Positions 53,348 to 63,124 of a stretch of DNA of 64,000 nucleotides are shown in pieces. Numbering within the stretch: the first letter of the stretch is position 1; each line of letters opens with the position of its first letter. The stretch is from positions 1-64,000 of the forward strand of contig DATGPZ010000082.1 in NCBI GenBank assembly GCA_035304485.1, given 5' to 3'. A model generated the notes under the pieces. That model was not told the origin of the DNA. It saw only the letters and a program-made list of their open reading frames with translations, and did not search any database. The position numbers were made by a program, and so were the translations under genes. The stretch is from ZC4RG17 sp035304485 (GTDB lineage Bacteria > Actinomycetota > Acidimicrobiia > Spongiisociales > ZC4RG35).

Positions 53348-54859
53348 ATGGAGAAGAGAACCCGCGCAGCAACGGCCGGCTCGCTGGCCGCGATGGCTGC
53401 CTTCGGAGCGAGTGAGCTGACGGCCGGGCTGCTCGGATCGGTGCCGTCGTTGGTCGAGTCCATCGGTGATGTGATCGTCGATACCGTCCCGACGCCCATC
53501 AAAGACTGGGCGATAGCGGTGTTCGGGGTATACGACAAGCTCGCGCTCATCATCGGGATCATCGCGGTGGGCCTCCTGGTGGGGGCGGTGGTTGGGCTTC
53601 TCGCTGCCGGCAAGCGATGGGTGGGTCCCTTCGTGTTCGTCGTCTTCGGCGTAGCAGGGGTGGTCGCGGCGGTGTCCCAAGGCGAGTCGCTGTTGGGCTC
53701 AGTAGTCGGCGCGGCGGTGGCGGTGGCGGTCGGTGTGGTCGTGCTCGACTTCCTCCTCGAGCGCGCCGAGAGGCCTTCGCCCGAGATGGACGAGTCGCGG
53801 CGGAGGTTCCTCGTGACAGCAGGAGCGACGGTGGTGGTGGTCGCTCTCGCCGCCGGCACCGGTCGCATGCTGATCGGTCGGAGTCGTCGCCTGGCGGCAC
53901 GCCGGGGAGCGGTGGACCTGCCGTCTCCTGTCGAGGCCGCCCCTGCGCCGGCTCCGGAGATGCAGATGGACGTCGAAGGGCTGAGCTCGCTCGTCACCTC
54001 CAACTCGGACTTCTACCGAATCGACACCGCCCTTTCGATACCCCAGGTGGATATCGAGACGTGGACCTTGAAGATCACAGGAATGGTGGACCGGCCATAC
54101 GAGATGGACTTCGAGGAGCTCCTGGCGATGGACATGGTCGAGCGCTACGTGACTCTCTCCTGCGTCTCCAACCGAGTGGGCGGGGATCTGGTGGGCAACG
54201 CCAAGTGGCTAGGGGTCCCACTGTCGGCGGTGCTCGATCGAGCAGGTGTGATCCCGGGAGCGAGCCAGGTCGTGGGCCGCGCCGTCGACGGCTTCACCGT
54301 CGGCTTTCCCACCCAAGCCGTGTACGACGGACGGGAGGCGCTGGTCGCGGTGGGGATGAACGGAGAGCCCCTCCCGGCCGAGCACGGCTTTCCGGCCAGG
54401 CTGGTCGTGGCCGGGCTGTACGGATACGTGTCAGCCACGAAATGGCTGGCCGAGATCGAGCTGACCACATGGGACGACTTCGATGCCTATTGGGTCCCGA
54501 GAGGATGGTCGAAGGTCGGTCCGGTGAAGACCCAGTCGCGCATCGACACTCCGCGGTCGGGCGAACAGATCGGCACCGAGCCGCGTGCCATCGCCGGGGT
54601 GGCATGGGCGCCGAACGTGGGCATCGAGCGTGTCGAGGTCCAGATCGACGACCAGGCCTGGGTGGAAGCGGAACTGGCGGAGTCCCTGGCCGATGACTCG
54701 TGGCGCCAGTGGAAGCTGGATTGGGCTCCTACGGCGGGACAGCACAGGATCCGAGTTCGGGCCACCGACAAGTCCGGGTACACACAGACGGACCAGATGG
54801 CGCCGCCTGCGCCCGATGGAGCGACCGGCTGGCACACCATCCGTGTAACCGTCACCTGA
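53348..54859 (+). CDS. Membrane-anchored sulfite-oxidase-family molybdopterin oxidoreductase
   Basis: 503 residues. Residues 1-145 hold several hydrophobic helices (KLALIIGIIAVGLLVGAVVG and others). A Tat-like twin-Arg segment SRRRFLVTAG follows near 153, so the catalytic part lies outside the membrane. The sulfite oxidase molybdenum domain spans about 200-385 with the Mo-ligand Cys in TLSCVSNRVGG near 272. The last ~100 residues are the Mo-cofactor oxidoreductase dimerisation domain. Sulfite or methionine-sulfoxide-type substrates are possible. No haem subunit is adjacent. The stop is followed directly by GTCGGAA heptamers. Confidence 0.86.
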   Translation: MEKRTRAATAGSLAAMAAFGASELTAGLLGSVPSLVESIGDVIVDTVPTPIKDWAIAVFGVYDKLALIIGIIAVGLLVGAVVGLLAAGKRWVGPFVFVVFGVAGVVAAVSQGESLLGSVVGAAVAVAVGVVVLDFLLERAERPSPEMDESRRRFLVTAGATVVVVALAAGTGRMLIGRSRRLAARRGAVDLPSPVEAAPAPAPEMQMDVEGLSSLVTSNSDFYRIDTALSIPQVDIETWTLKITGMVDRPYEMDFEELLAMDMVERYVTLSCVSNRVGGDLVGNAKWLGVPLSAVLDRAGVIPGASQVVGRAVDGFTVGFPTQAVYDGREALVAVGMNGEPLPAEHGFPARLVVAGLYGYVSATKWLAEIELTTWDDFDAYWVPRGWSKVGPVKTQSRIDTPRSGEQIGTEPRAIAGVAWAPNVGIERVEVQIDDQAWVEAELAESLADDSWRQWKLDWAPTAGQHRIRVRATDKSGYTQTDQMAPPAPDGATGWHTIRVTVT

Positions 54860-54860
54860 G

Positions 54861-54905
54861 TCGGAAGTCGGACTGAGTCGGAAGTCGGAAGTCGGAAGTC
54901 GGAAG
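54861..54905 (+). repeat. Heptamer array TCGGAAG behind the molybdoenzyme gene
   Basis: One TCGGAAG unit directly after the stop codon context (TGAGTCGGAAG), then four exact consecutive units at 54878-54905. It is the inverted counterpart of the array at 55296-55316, and the two frame the tandem repeat between them. Confidence 0.85.
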
Positions 54906-54965
54906 ACGCGTCTCACGTTCGAGTTCGTCGCGCGGTCCACCTTCGTCGGCGGGCGCGTCGGCGGT

Positions 54966-55288
54966 CCCGGTCATCACATGAGAGCGTTCCAAGCCGTCCT
55001 TGTCGCCCCGACGCGTCGACATCCAGCCGCAACACACAATGACCTCGCAATCCGTCCGATGGCGTCGACGCGTCGACGGATCGGAGTGAGGCGTGCTGGT
55101 CTGCTCGCGGGACGAAGGGTCGGCCGATGCGTCGGTGATCCCGGCCATCACATGAGAGCGTTCCAAGCCGTCCTTGTCGCCCCGACGTGTCGCCGTCCAG
55201 CCGCAGCACACAATGATCTCGCGATCCGTCCGATGGCGTCGACGCGTCGACGGATCGGAGTGAAGCGTGCTGGTCTGCTCGCGGGCCG
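54966..55288. repeat. Two copies of a ~150 bp intergenic repeat, period 174 bp
   Basis: Copy 1 runs from about 54966 to 55115 and copy 2 from 55140 to 55288, with near-identical sequence. Each holds a 16 bp palindrome CGTCGACGCGTCGACG inside a larger inverted repeat (GATCCGTC...GACGGATC). With the flanking heptamer arrays this fills the 458 bp gap between the molybdoenzyme gene and the convergent hypothetical gene. A minus-strand frame stays open through both copies because 174 is a multiple of three, but it has no start context, so I treat it as non-coding. Confidence 0.8.
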
Positions 55289-55295
55289 ATTCCGA

Positions 55296-55316
55296 CTTCC
55301 GACTTCCGTCTTCCGA
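55296..55316 (-). repeat. Heptamer array CTTCCGA behind the 55318 gene
   Basis: CTTCCGA, CTTCCGT, CTTCCGA in tandem, ending one base before the minus-strand stop codon. Read on that strand it is TAA followed by GTCGGAAG, the same post-stop arrangement as at three other genes. Confidence 0.8.
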
Positions 55317-55317
55317 C

Positions 55318-56292
55318 TTATTCGGCGTCTTGGGCGGAGACGGCCCAGGCGATGCCTTCGCTCGGGGATTCGATCGCAACTCGCAACCACCATCCGATCT
55401 CGGGGCTGCCGTCGTGCCACAGGTACCAGCCGAGATCGTGGACGGCGTCACCGAGCCGATCCGGATCCGGCGGCCATTCCTCCCCGCCCAACTCGGTTGC
55501 CAGCCACCAAGCCGAGAAGCGTCCGGCGGCTCCTCCCCGGCGGCGTCCATGTGCCCCGCCGGAGGCTGCCGCCCAGGCGATCCAGGCCAGGGCTGTAGCC
55601 GGATCCACCCGCCTCAATGCGGCCCTTCGCAGCCCAAGTGCAGCCACCGCCCGCGACGCGTCACCCTCCACGCATGTCGCCACGGAGCGTCCGTTGGACG
55701 AGTCGACCCAGTGTTCCGTGACCGCCTGCAGCGCCCGGATTCCGTCGGGGTCGTCGACGGGGGGACCGGGCTCGGGCAGCTCCTCGAAACTCCACTCCGG
55801 GAAGGGCGGGGTGGGCTCCTCCACTCGATCCGAGTGATAGATCGGAAATGTATATCGGGACTCCCAGTCGAGGAGCCGGAGGGGCAACTCCATGATCATC
55901 GAGTCGACGGATGCTCCCTCCAGGTCTTCGCCTCTCACCACCCTCTCATGAGCCACGAAGGCGCGTTCGGGGCCATCTTCCAGATGGGCGTCCAAATCGT
56001 CCCACGTGAGTCTGCCGGCGACCACCTCTGGCAGTGGCCCGAGGGTGAAGCGGGTGGGCCCCTCGGTGACGGCCGGCCCGGCCGACTCCGGCGGACCGTC
56101 CAGCGCCAGGCGGTAGCGGATGTACTCGGGGATCGCCCAGAGTTGCTTGCCGCGCTCTACCGCTTCCTCACACAGCAGGCGAACGGTGCGCATCGTCTGC
56201 CAATCCCGTCCCTGGACGAGGCCGTCCACGATCCTGACCAACTCGTCGGTGTCAGAACCCTCGATGGCTCTCCGGATCCTCTCGTCGGTCAT
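55318..56292 (-). CDS. Hypothetical protein, Trp-rich and acidic
   Basis: 324 residues, no recognised family, no signal peptide or membrane helix. The N-terminus is helical and charged (RIRRAIEGSDTDELVRIVDG). The middle has a conserved-looking ERAFVAHERVVRGEDLEG. The C-terminal half is rich in Ala and Trp (TALAWIAWAAASGGAHGRR, GWYLWHDGSPEIGWWLRVA). Its ATG overlaps the sulfurtransferase stop, so the two are co-translated, but this does not reveal its role. Confidence 0.65.
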   Translation of the reverse strand: MTDERIRRAIEGSDTDELVRIVDGLVQGRDWQTMRTVRLLCEEAVERGKQLWAIPEYIRYRLALDGPPESAGPAVTEGPTRFTLGPLPEVVAGRLTWDDLDAHLEDGPERAFVAHERVVRGEDLEGASVDSMIMELPLRLLDWESRYTFPIYHSDRVEEPTPPFPEWSFEELPEPGPPVDDPDGIRALQAVTEHWVDSSNGRSVATCVEGDASRAVAALGLRRAALRRVDPATALAWIAWAAASGGAHGRRRGGAAGRFSAWWLATELGGEEWPPDPDRLGDAVHDLGWYLWHDGSPEIGWWLRVAIESPSEGIAWAVSAQDAE

Positions 56293-57113
56293 CGCGGGTC
56301 GGGGCCTGTGACCACGGGGAGCTCGGTGCGCGACCAGTCGGAGAACGAGCCCGGGTAGAGCCGAGGTCGTGGAAGCCCGGCGATCTCCATGGCGAGGGCG
56401 ACATGGCAGGCCGTCACGCCGCTTCCACAGGAGACGATCACCGGCCGACGGTCCGCTCCCAAGGCGGAGAGCTGGTCCCGGAGTGTGGGTGCGGCCTTGA
56501 ATCGCCCGTTGACGTCGAGGCTCTCCTCCCAGGGGTAGTTCACTGCGCCCGGAATATGACCTGCCTTGGGGTCGACGGGTTCGGTTTCGCCTCGATAGCG
56601 GTCGGGTGATCGAGCGTCCAGGAGGAGGTGGCTCCTCTCGTGTCTCACGAGCTCACGGTCCACTACGCCGGTGAAACCACGGGACGGCGCGGGATAGTGG
56701 GCGGGAATCGGTGCCTGCTCTCCCGATTCGACGCGGAAGCCGGCGTCGACCCATGCGTTCCATCCGCCGTCCAGGACCGCGACGTGGCCACGGTGGCCGA
56801 TCGCCTCGAGCATCCACCAGAGGCGAGCCGCCACCCCGCCGCCGGTGTCGTCGTATACGACGACGTCGTCCCCTGGACGCAGACCGAACCCACCGAGTGT
56901 GGAGGCGAAATCGGCTGGGTCGGGGAGGGGATGACGTCCCGGCCCGGTGCCTGTGAGATCACGTTCCACGTCCACGAACAAGGCACCTGGGATGTGTGCC
57001 TCCAGATAGCGCTTACGACCCGCCTCCGGATCGGTCAGGTCCCAACGGAGGTCGAACAGCGCTACTCGACCGAGACTCTCGAGAAGCCGTGGGGCGTCGA
57101 TCAGCGGACTCAC
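56289..57113 (-). CDS. sseA: Two-domain sulfurtransferase (rhodanese)
   Basis: 274 residues with two rhodanese domains. The first is inactive-type (VVYDDTGGGVAARLWWMLE), the second carries the active-site Cys in VSCGSGVTACHVA near residue 233. CRXGX[R/T]-type loop CGSGVT resembles that of 3-mercaptopyruvate sulfurtransferase. HIPGAVNYPWEESL and RSPDRYRGETEP are conserved. It transfers sulfane sulfur, possibly to cyanide or thiols. It overlaps the DUF2905 gene upstream and the hypothetical gene downstream. Confidence 0.9.
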   Translation of the reverse strand: MSPLIDAPRLLESLGRVALFDLRWDLTDPEAGRKRYLEAHIPGALFVDVERDLTGTGPGRHPLPDPADFASTLGGFGLRPGDDVVVYDDTGGGVAARLWWMLEAIGHRGHVAVLDGGWNAWVDAGFRVESGEQAPIPAHYPAPSRGFTGVVDRELVRHERSHLLLDARSPDRYRGETEPVDPKAGHIPGAVNYPWEESLDVNGRFKAAPTLRDQLSALGADRRPVIVSCGSGVTACHVALAMEIAGLPRPRLYPGSFSDWSRTELPVVTGPDPR

Positions 57114-57334
57114 GACCCTCCCTTGCGGAACACGAGGTTGAGAATGATCGAGATCACGATCGACACGATGATCATCGATGTGATCGGGAAGTAGAAAGAG
57201 GTGCGCTCGCCCTCGTGGCGGATGTCACCGGGCAGATTCCCGAACCACGAGAGCAGCCACGGAGCGAATCGCAGGATGGCTCCGAGGGCCACGACCGCGG
57301 CACCGATCCACATGAGGAGGGTTCCAGTTCTCAC
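57110..57334 (-). CDS. DUF2905 small membrane protein
   Basis: 74 residues with two transmembrane helices (LLMWIGAAVVALGAILRF and MIIVSIVISIILNLVF) joined by the family loop LPGDIRHEGERTSFYFPITS. Function unknown. First gene of a coupled three-gene unit with the sulfurtransferase and the hypothetical protein. Confidence 0.88.
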   Translation of the reverse strand: MRTGTLLMWIGAAVVALGAILRFAPWLLSWFGNLPGDIRHEGERTSFYFPITSMIIVSIVISIILNLVFRKGGS

Positions 57335-57399
57335 GTCGACCTCGACCCGTCGAGACTCTCCATGCCCGGGATGGTAGAGAGGGGCTGGGCCCTCCTACA

Positions 57400-58245
57400 G
57401 TGAGCGGGGTGAAGCTCCATCTCATCGACGGCACCTTCGAACTGTTTCGGGCGTTCTACGGGCGCAAGGACACCCGGCTTTCCCCCGACGGCATGGACGT
57501 GAACGCCACCCACGGGGTCCTGACCACCGCCATGAACCTGCTCCAGGAGCCGGGAGTCACCCACCTGGCAGCTGCCTTCGACACCATCATCGAATCTTTC
57601 CGAAACGACCTGTTCGCCGGCTACAAAACGGGCGAGGGCGTCGATCCGGCGCTCTTGGCCCAGTTTCCGCTTGCCGAGGAGGTGCTTGACGCCGCCGGGG
57701 TGACCGTGTGGGGAATGGTCGAATACGAGGCCGATGATGCCATCGCCACCGCCGCCGCTCGTTGGGTCGACGAGGTCGATCAGGTCGTCATCTGCTCGCC
57801 CGACAAGGACCTCATGCAATGTGTCGTGTCCGATCGGATCGTGGTGTGGGACCGGATGCGGGATCGGTGGTTCGACGAGGCCGCCGTCGAGGAGAAGTTC
57901 GGGGTTCCGCCCGCTTCGATCCCCGACTACCTCGCACTCGTCGGCGACACCGCCGACGGGGTTCCAGGGCTGCCCGGGTGGGGTGCAAAGTCCACGGCCG
58001 CGGTACTCAGGCGCTGGGGTTCGATCGAGGAAATACCAGACGATCCGTCCGACTGGGAGGTGACCGTGCGGGGGGCCGAGAAGCTAGCCGCGGTCTTGGC
58101 AGAAAACCGGGAAGCCGCGCTCCTGTTCAAAGACCTGACCACCCTGAGACGCGACGTCCCCCTCGAGGAGTCTCTAGACGATCTGGAATGGCGAGGGGCA
58201 AGCGAGCCCGCGTTCTCCCAGATCTGTGAGCGTCTCGGATTCTGA
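57400..58245 (+). CDS. Stand-alone 5'-3' exonuclease (PolA N-domain / FEN type)
   Basis: 281 residues. The structure-specific nuclease core is visible: LIDGTFELFRAFYG (first metal Asp), FAGYKTGEGVDP, EYEADDAIATAAA, SPDKDLMQCV and the helix-3-turn region LVGDTADGVPGLPGWGAKSTA. It matches the exonuclease domain of DNA polymerase I without the polymerase, so it likely removes flaps or RNA primers. Start GTG at 57400 or 57409; TACAGT at 57396-57401 could be a -10 for a leaderless message from 57409. Confidence 0.87.
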   Translation: MSGVKLHLIDGTFELFRAFYGRKDTRLSPDGMDVNATHGVLTTAMNLLQEPGVTHLAAAFDTIIESFRNDLFAGYKTGEGVDPALLAQFPLAEEVLDAAGVTVWGMVEYEADDAIATAAARWVDEVDQVVICSPDKDLMQCVVSDRIVVWDRMRDRWFDEAAVEEKFGVPPASIPDYLALVGDTADGVPGLPGWGAKSTAAVLRRWGSIEEIPDDPSDWEVTVRGAEKLAAVLAENREAALLFKDLTTLRRDVPLEESLDDLEWRGASEPAFSQICERLGF

Positions 58246-58254
58246 GGTTCAACG

Positions 58255-58983
58255 GTGGGGGAGGTAGCACTTCGTTTCTATGCCGAGCTCAACGATCTCG
58301 TCCCGCGCCCTCGCCTGACCCGGTCCTTCGTCGGCTCACCGAGCGTGAAGGATCTCATCGAGGCTGCCGGAGTTCCCCACACCGAGGTCGACCTCGTATT
58401 GGTCGACGGTCAGCCGGTCTCGTTCGACCACCGAGTGACGGATGGGGCGAGGATCGCGGTGTTCCCGGTCTTCGAGACCTTCGATATAGCCACGGTCACC
58501 AAGGTGCGGCCCCGACCGCTCCGATCGATCCGGTTCGTCGCCGACGGTCACCTTGGAAAACTGGCCCGCTATCTCCGGCTGCTGGGCTTCGACACCGACT
58601 ACTCGGCGCAACGGGACGACGCCGAACTGGTCGCGATTTCCGTGGGGGAGAGTCGCATTCTCCTGACACGGGACAGGGAGCTCCTGAAGCACGGTTCCCT
58701 CACCCACGGGCTGCTCGTCCGAGCAACCGATCCGGACGAGCAGCTGGTGGAGATCGTCGCCCGGTTGGACCTGAGGCGGGCCATGCGACCCTTCTGCCGA
58801 TGCATGTCCTGCAACGGCGAGATCGCCACTGCAGCCCGAGACGATGTCGCCGATCTGCTTCCGCCGGCGGTGCGGGCCGTGCAGGACGAGTTTCGTCGCT
58901 GTTCGAGATGTGGCCGGATCTATTGGCGCGGGTCGCACGCTCGCAGGCTGGAAGAGCTGGTGGAACGGGTCCGCGAGCCCTGA
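58255..58983 (+). CDS. Mut7-C RNase domain protein with ubiquitin-like N-terminus
   Basis: 242 residues. Residues 1-80 are the Mut7-C ubiquitin-like fold (LRFYAELNDLV...DGARIAVFPVFETFD). Residues 95-240 are the Mut7-C RNase (PIN-like) domain with FVADGHLGKLARYLRLLGFD, ILLTRDRELL and a C-terminal zinc ribbon, CRCMSC with CSRCGR. Predicted RNase; target unknown. GTG start nine bases after the exonuclease stop, so both nucleases are probably co-expressed. Confidence 0.85.
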   Translation: MGEVALRFYAELNDLVPRPRLTRSFVGSPSVKDLIEAAGVPHTEVDLVLVDGQPVSFDHRVTDGARIAVFPVFETFDIATVTKVRPRPLRSIRFVADGHLGKLARYLRLLGFDTDYSAQRDDAELVAISVGESRILLTRDRELLKHGSLTHGLLVRATDPDEQLVEIVARLDLRRAMRPFCRCMSCNGEIATAARDDVADLLPPAVRAVQDEFRRCSRCGRIYWRGSHARRLEELVERVREP

Positions 58984-59015
58984 AGATCAGCGCCTGCGAC
59001 CGGTTCCGGTATGGG

Positions 59016-60443
59016 TCAGAGCCACCTTCGGATCGCAGACGAGGCCGCCAGGTGTCCGCTCATGCCGTGGGTTCCGCCTCCCGGTGGGGTGGAAGACGAG
59101 CACAGGAAGACCCGATCCAGGGGCGTGGTGTATGGATCGAGCCGGTAGGCGGGGCGGAAGACGAGTTGGCGGACGGTGTGGGCGCCCCCGGTGATGTCGC
59201 CTCCGATCAGGTTCGGATTGGCCGCCTCCAGGTCTGCTGGAGTGTGGACCCGCCGGCCGGCGACGACGTCTGGAAAGCCCGGGGCCATCTCGGTGATCAG
59301 CGCTTCGATGCGGTGCACGAAGTCCGTGGTGGAGCCGTTGGGTACATGGGCGTAGGCCCACAGCGTGTGGTGGCGTCCGTCCGTGCGGGACGAGTCGAAG
59401 ATGCTCGGCTGGCACACCAAGGTGAAGGGGCGGGCGGCTTCGCGGCCGCTCCATGTGGCGGATTCGGCGGCGGCGATGGCAGTGGCCGATCCTCCCAGGT
59501 GGATCGTCCCTGCCCGGGCCAGGTCGGGGTTCGACCATGGGACCGGCTCCGTGAGGGCGTAGTCGACCTTGAAGGCGCCAGGACTGGGCCGGAACCGCCG
59601 GTAGCGACGCAAGAAGGTCTCGGGCACGCGTCCTTCGAGCAGTCGCGCCAGGGAGGGCGGTGACACGTCGGCCAGTACGATCCGCGACCGAGGTAGTTCA
59701 GCCAGATCTTCGATGCGGCGTCCGGTTTCGATCTTTCCACCCAAGTCCTCGAGGTAGCGCGCCATGGCGTTGGCCAGCGCTTGGGAACCTCCCCGGACGA
59801 ACGGCCACCCATACCGGTGCCCCGTGGCCGTGAGGGTGAGGGCGAAGGCGGTGGTGAACGGACGGGTGAGGGGAAGGAAGGCATGGGCGGCGCAACCCGC
59901 CAGGAGGGCGGCGGCCTTCTCGGTCTTCATGCGGGCCGCGGTGGTCGTCATCGGAAGCATCGCTCTCAGCCCGAACCGGACCAGGTCGACGGGGTGGCGC
60001 GGCCACGACAGGATCGGTCCCAGGACGTTTTCTTCGAGGTGCTCCCACCTCTCCACCACCGTTCCCACCAGGCTGCGGTATCGGTCGGCGTCAGGGCCGA
60101 GTCCGTCGGCGGTCGCGTCGACCGAACGATGCAGCAGGCCGGCTTCTGACGGCGAGACGGGATGTGCGAGCAGGACTTCGGGATGGACCCACTCCACGCC
60201 GTACTCCTCCAAGGGAAGCGACCGCATGAAAGGGGACCCCGCGCCGAGCGTGTGGATCGTCGAGCACAGATCGTGGGTCAGGCCCGGTAGCGTCAGCTCC
60301 GCACTGTGGAGCCCGCCGCCGATCGTGTCGGCCGCTTCGACGATCAGCACCGAGCCACCCTCGCGGGCGATGGTGATGGCGGCGGCGAGGCCGTTGGGGC
60401 CGGAGCCGATGACCACCGCATCCAGTTCGGTTCCGACGCTCAT
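59016..60443 (-). CDS. FAD-dependent NAD(P)/phytoene desaturase-like oxidoreductase
   Basis: 475 residues from the ATG at 60443, which overlaps the stop of the small zinc-ribbon gene. The N-terminal dinucleotide motif VVIGSGPNGLAAAI and VEAADTIGGGLHSAELT mark the phytoene desaturase / CrtI-like family. FVRGGSQALANAMARYLEDLGG and the C-terminal TPPGGGTHGMSGHLAAS complete the FAD domain. No carotenoid genes are nearby, so the substrate is open. Confidence 0.85.
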   Translation of the reverse strand: MSVGTELDAVVIGSGPNGLAAAITIAREGGSVLIVEAADTIGGGLHSAELTLPGLTHDLCSTIHTLGAGSPFMRSLPLEEYGVEWVHPEVLLAHPVSPSEAGLLHRSVDATADGLGPDADRYRSLVGTVVERWEHLEENVLGPILSWPRHPVDLVRFGLRAMLPMTTTAARMKTEKAAALLAGCAAHAFLPLTRPFTTAFALTLTATGHRYGWPFVRGGSQALANAMARYLEDLGGKIETGRRIEDLAELPRSRIVLADVSPPSLARLLEGRVPETFLRRYRRFRPSPGAFKVDYALTEPVPWSNPDLARAGTIHLGGSATAIAAAESATWSGREAARPFTLVCQPSIFDSSRTDGRHHTLWAYAHVPNGSTTDFVHRIEALITEMAPGFPDVVAGRRVHTPADLEAANPNLIGGDITGGAHTVRQLVFRPAYRLDPYTTPLDRVFLCSSSTPPGGGTHGMSGHLAASSAIRRWL

Positions 60444-60601
60444 TCCTCCGGCTCCCACACGATGTCCCAGCGATCGTTGCAATCCGAGCAGCGATACGAC
60501 AGCACCGTCCCCGGCTCGAGAGGCTCGTCTTCGGGAAGGAACGTGATCAGATGACAGACCCCGCCACAGTCGACACAAGTGATGGTGTCGGGGGAGTTCA
60601 C
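60440..60601 (-). CDS. Small zinc-ribbon protein
   Basis: 53 residues. Cys9-x2-Cys12 (CVDC) with Cys16, and Cys38-x2-Cys41 (CSDC) form a probable zinc ribbon, ending DRWDIVWEPEE. The GTG start overlaps the nhaA stop and its own stop overlaps the ATG of the FAD oxidoreductase. This exact double overlap and the paired cysteines support it as real although it is very short. Confidence 0.7.
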   Translation of the reverse strand: MNSPDTITCVDCGGVCHLITFLPEDEPLEPGTVLSYRCSDCNDRWDIVWEPEE

Positions 60602-61980
60602 GAGGAAAGGGCGGCGGACTCTGCGTCGGTCTCCGGAACGGAGTTCTCAGTCGACAAGAGAACCACGGCGCCGAGGATGGCGGCGATGATGGATCCGGCG
60701 AAGATTCCGACCTTGGCGATGTCGCCCAGGCGAGGATCGTCGAACGCCAGAGCTGTCACGAACAAAGCGACGGTGAAGCCGATTCCCGCCACCAAGCCCA
60801 AGCCGATGATGTGAGGCCAGCGTGTCCCGACTGGCATCCTTCCGATGCGAAGACGAACGGCCAGCCAGGTGAACAGCGTGATGCCGATCGGCTTTCCGAA
60901 GAGGAGGCCCAATCCCACCCCGAGCGATACCGGATGGGTGATGAGGTCGGCGACGTCGGTGCCTGCGAAGGAGACTCCTGCATTGGCCAGAGCGAATAGC
61001 GGAATGACGACGAACGATGACCAGGGCAGCATCTTGTGCTCCAAGCGGGCGAGGGGCGAAACGGACTCGCGCGAGATCTCGGTGAGCAGCATGGCCTCGT
61101 GGTCGGCGTGCTCACGATCTTCGACCGTGTCTCCCAACGGGTACATGTCGAGGATCTGTCGGGCCCTGCGGTCGAGCTCTTCGGGTGAATACAAGGGGCG
61201 AGCTGGAGTGAGCAAGCCCAAGGCGACGCCAGCCAGTGTGGCATGGACTCCAGACTCGAGCAGGGCGAACCAGATGGCTATCGCCACCGGCCAGTAGAAG
61301 GCCAGGGAGCGGACTCCGACCCTCTGGGCGAGGGTGACCACACCCAGACCGGCCACGGCCCCGATGAGCCAAACGAAGCTCAGATCGGAGGTGTAGAAGA
61401 TGGCGATTACGAGGATCGCCCCGACGTCATCGGCGATCGCCAGGGCGAGGATGAACAGCTTCCCCGCCGCGGGAACCCTCCTGCCGAGCAGGGACAGCAC
61501 ACCGACCGCGAAGGCGATATCGGTGGCCATCGGGATCCCCCAACCACTTCCGGCACCGGGAGTTCCGCTCGCCAAGGCCACATAGATCGATGCGGGCACG
61601 ACCATGCCGCCGAGAGCAGCCATCACAGGAAGAGCTGCCACCTTCGGGTCCCGCAGTTCACCCAGCACCAACTCCCGCTTGATCTCCAGGCCGACGACGA
61701 AGAAGAAGATCGCCATCAAGCCATCGTTGACCATGTGACCGAAGGACTCCTCCAGATGGATGGGCCCGAACTGAAACTCGACGATCAGCTCTTCGAACAG
61801 GTGGAAGTAGCTGTCCGCGTAGGACGAGTTGGCCCATACCAGGGCCACCGCCGCTGCCACCAGGAGCACTATGCCTGAGCCGGCCTCGATCTGGGTGAAG
61901 CGTTTGAACGGCTGAACGAAGACCCGCGGGACGAACCGGTTCGAGTTCGCCCAGGTCGAGTGACGCTGGTCGAAGGTCAT
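60598..61980 (-). CDS. nhaA: NhaA-type Na+/H+ antiporter
   Basis: 460 residues. The family's key regions are clear: NDGLMAIFFFVVGLEIKREL, GIPMATDIAFAVGVL with the first functional Asp, and ALAIADDVGAILVIAIFY with the Asp pair that binds Na+ and protons. About 12 helices. It is somewhat longer than the E. coli protein through a cytoplasmic loop near 270-310 (TVEDREHADHEAMLLTEISR). It exchanges external protons for internal sodium, complementing the Mrp system at 45.6-51.4 kb. Confidence 0.94.
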   Translation of the reverse strand: MTFDQRHSTWANSNRFVPRVFVQPFKRFTQIEAGSGIVLLVAAAVALVWANSSYADSYFHLFEELIVEFQFGPIHLEESFGHMVNDGLMAIFFFVVGLEIKRELVLGELRDPKVAALPVMAALGGMVVPASIYVALASGTPGAGSGWGIPMATDIAFAVGVLSLLGRRVPAAGKLFILALAIADDVGAILVIAIFYTSDLSFVWLIGAVAGLGVVTLAQRVGVRSLAFYWPVAIAIWFALLESGVHATLAGVALGLLTPARPLYSPEELDRRARQILDMYPLGDTVEDREHADHEAMLLTEISRESVSPLARLEHKMLPWSSFVVIPLFALANAGVSFAGTDVADLITHPVSLGVGLGLLFGKPIGITLFTWLAVRLRIGRMPVGTRWPHIIGLGLVAGIGFTVALFVTALAFDDPRLGDIAKVGIFAGSIIAAILGAVVLLSTENSVPETDAESAALSS

Positions 61981-61995
61981 GGCGGGGACACGTTA

Positions 61996-63024
<1,029 letters not shown>

Positions 63025-63124
63025 AGTCCCTCCTTGGCTCGGTTTTCTGGACGCTAGCGCCTCGTGGGGCCCTGACGTTTTCCGACTCGCTGTCCGAACC
63101 GTTGGGGCATATGGTCGCCTCAAA

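Noticed and set aside
54852..55550. Minus-strand frame through the repeat island (232 codons)
   Set aside because: It stays open because the repeat period is divisible by three; it overlaps a supported gene in another frame and contains translated heptamer repeats.
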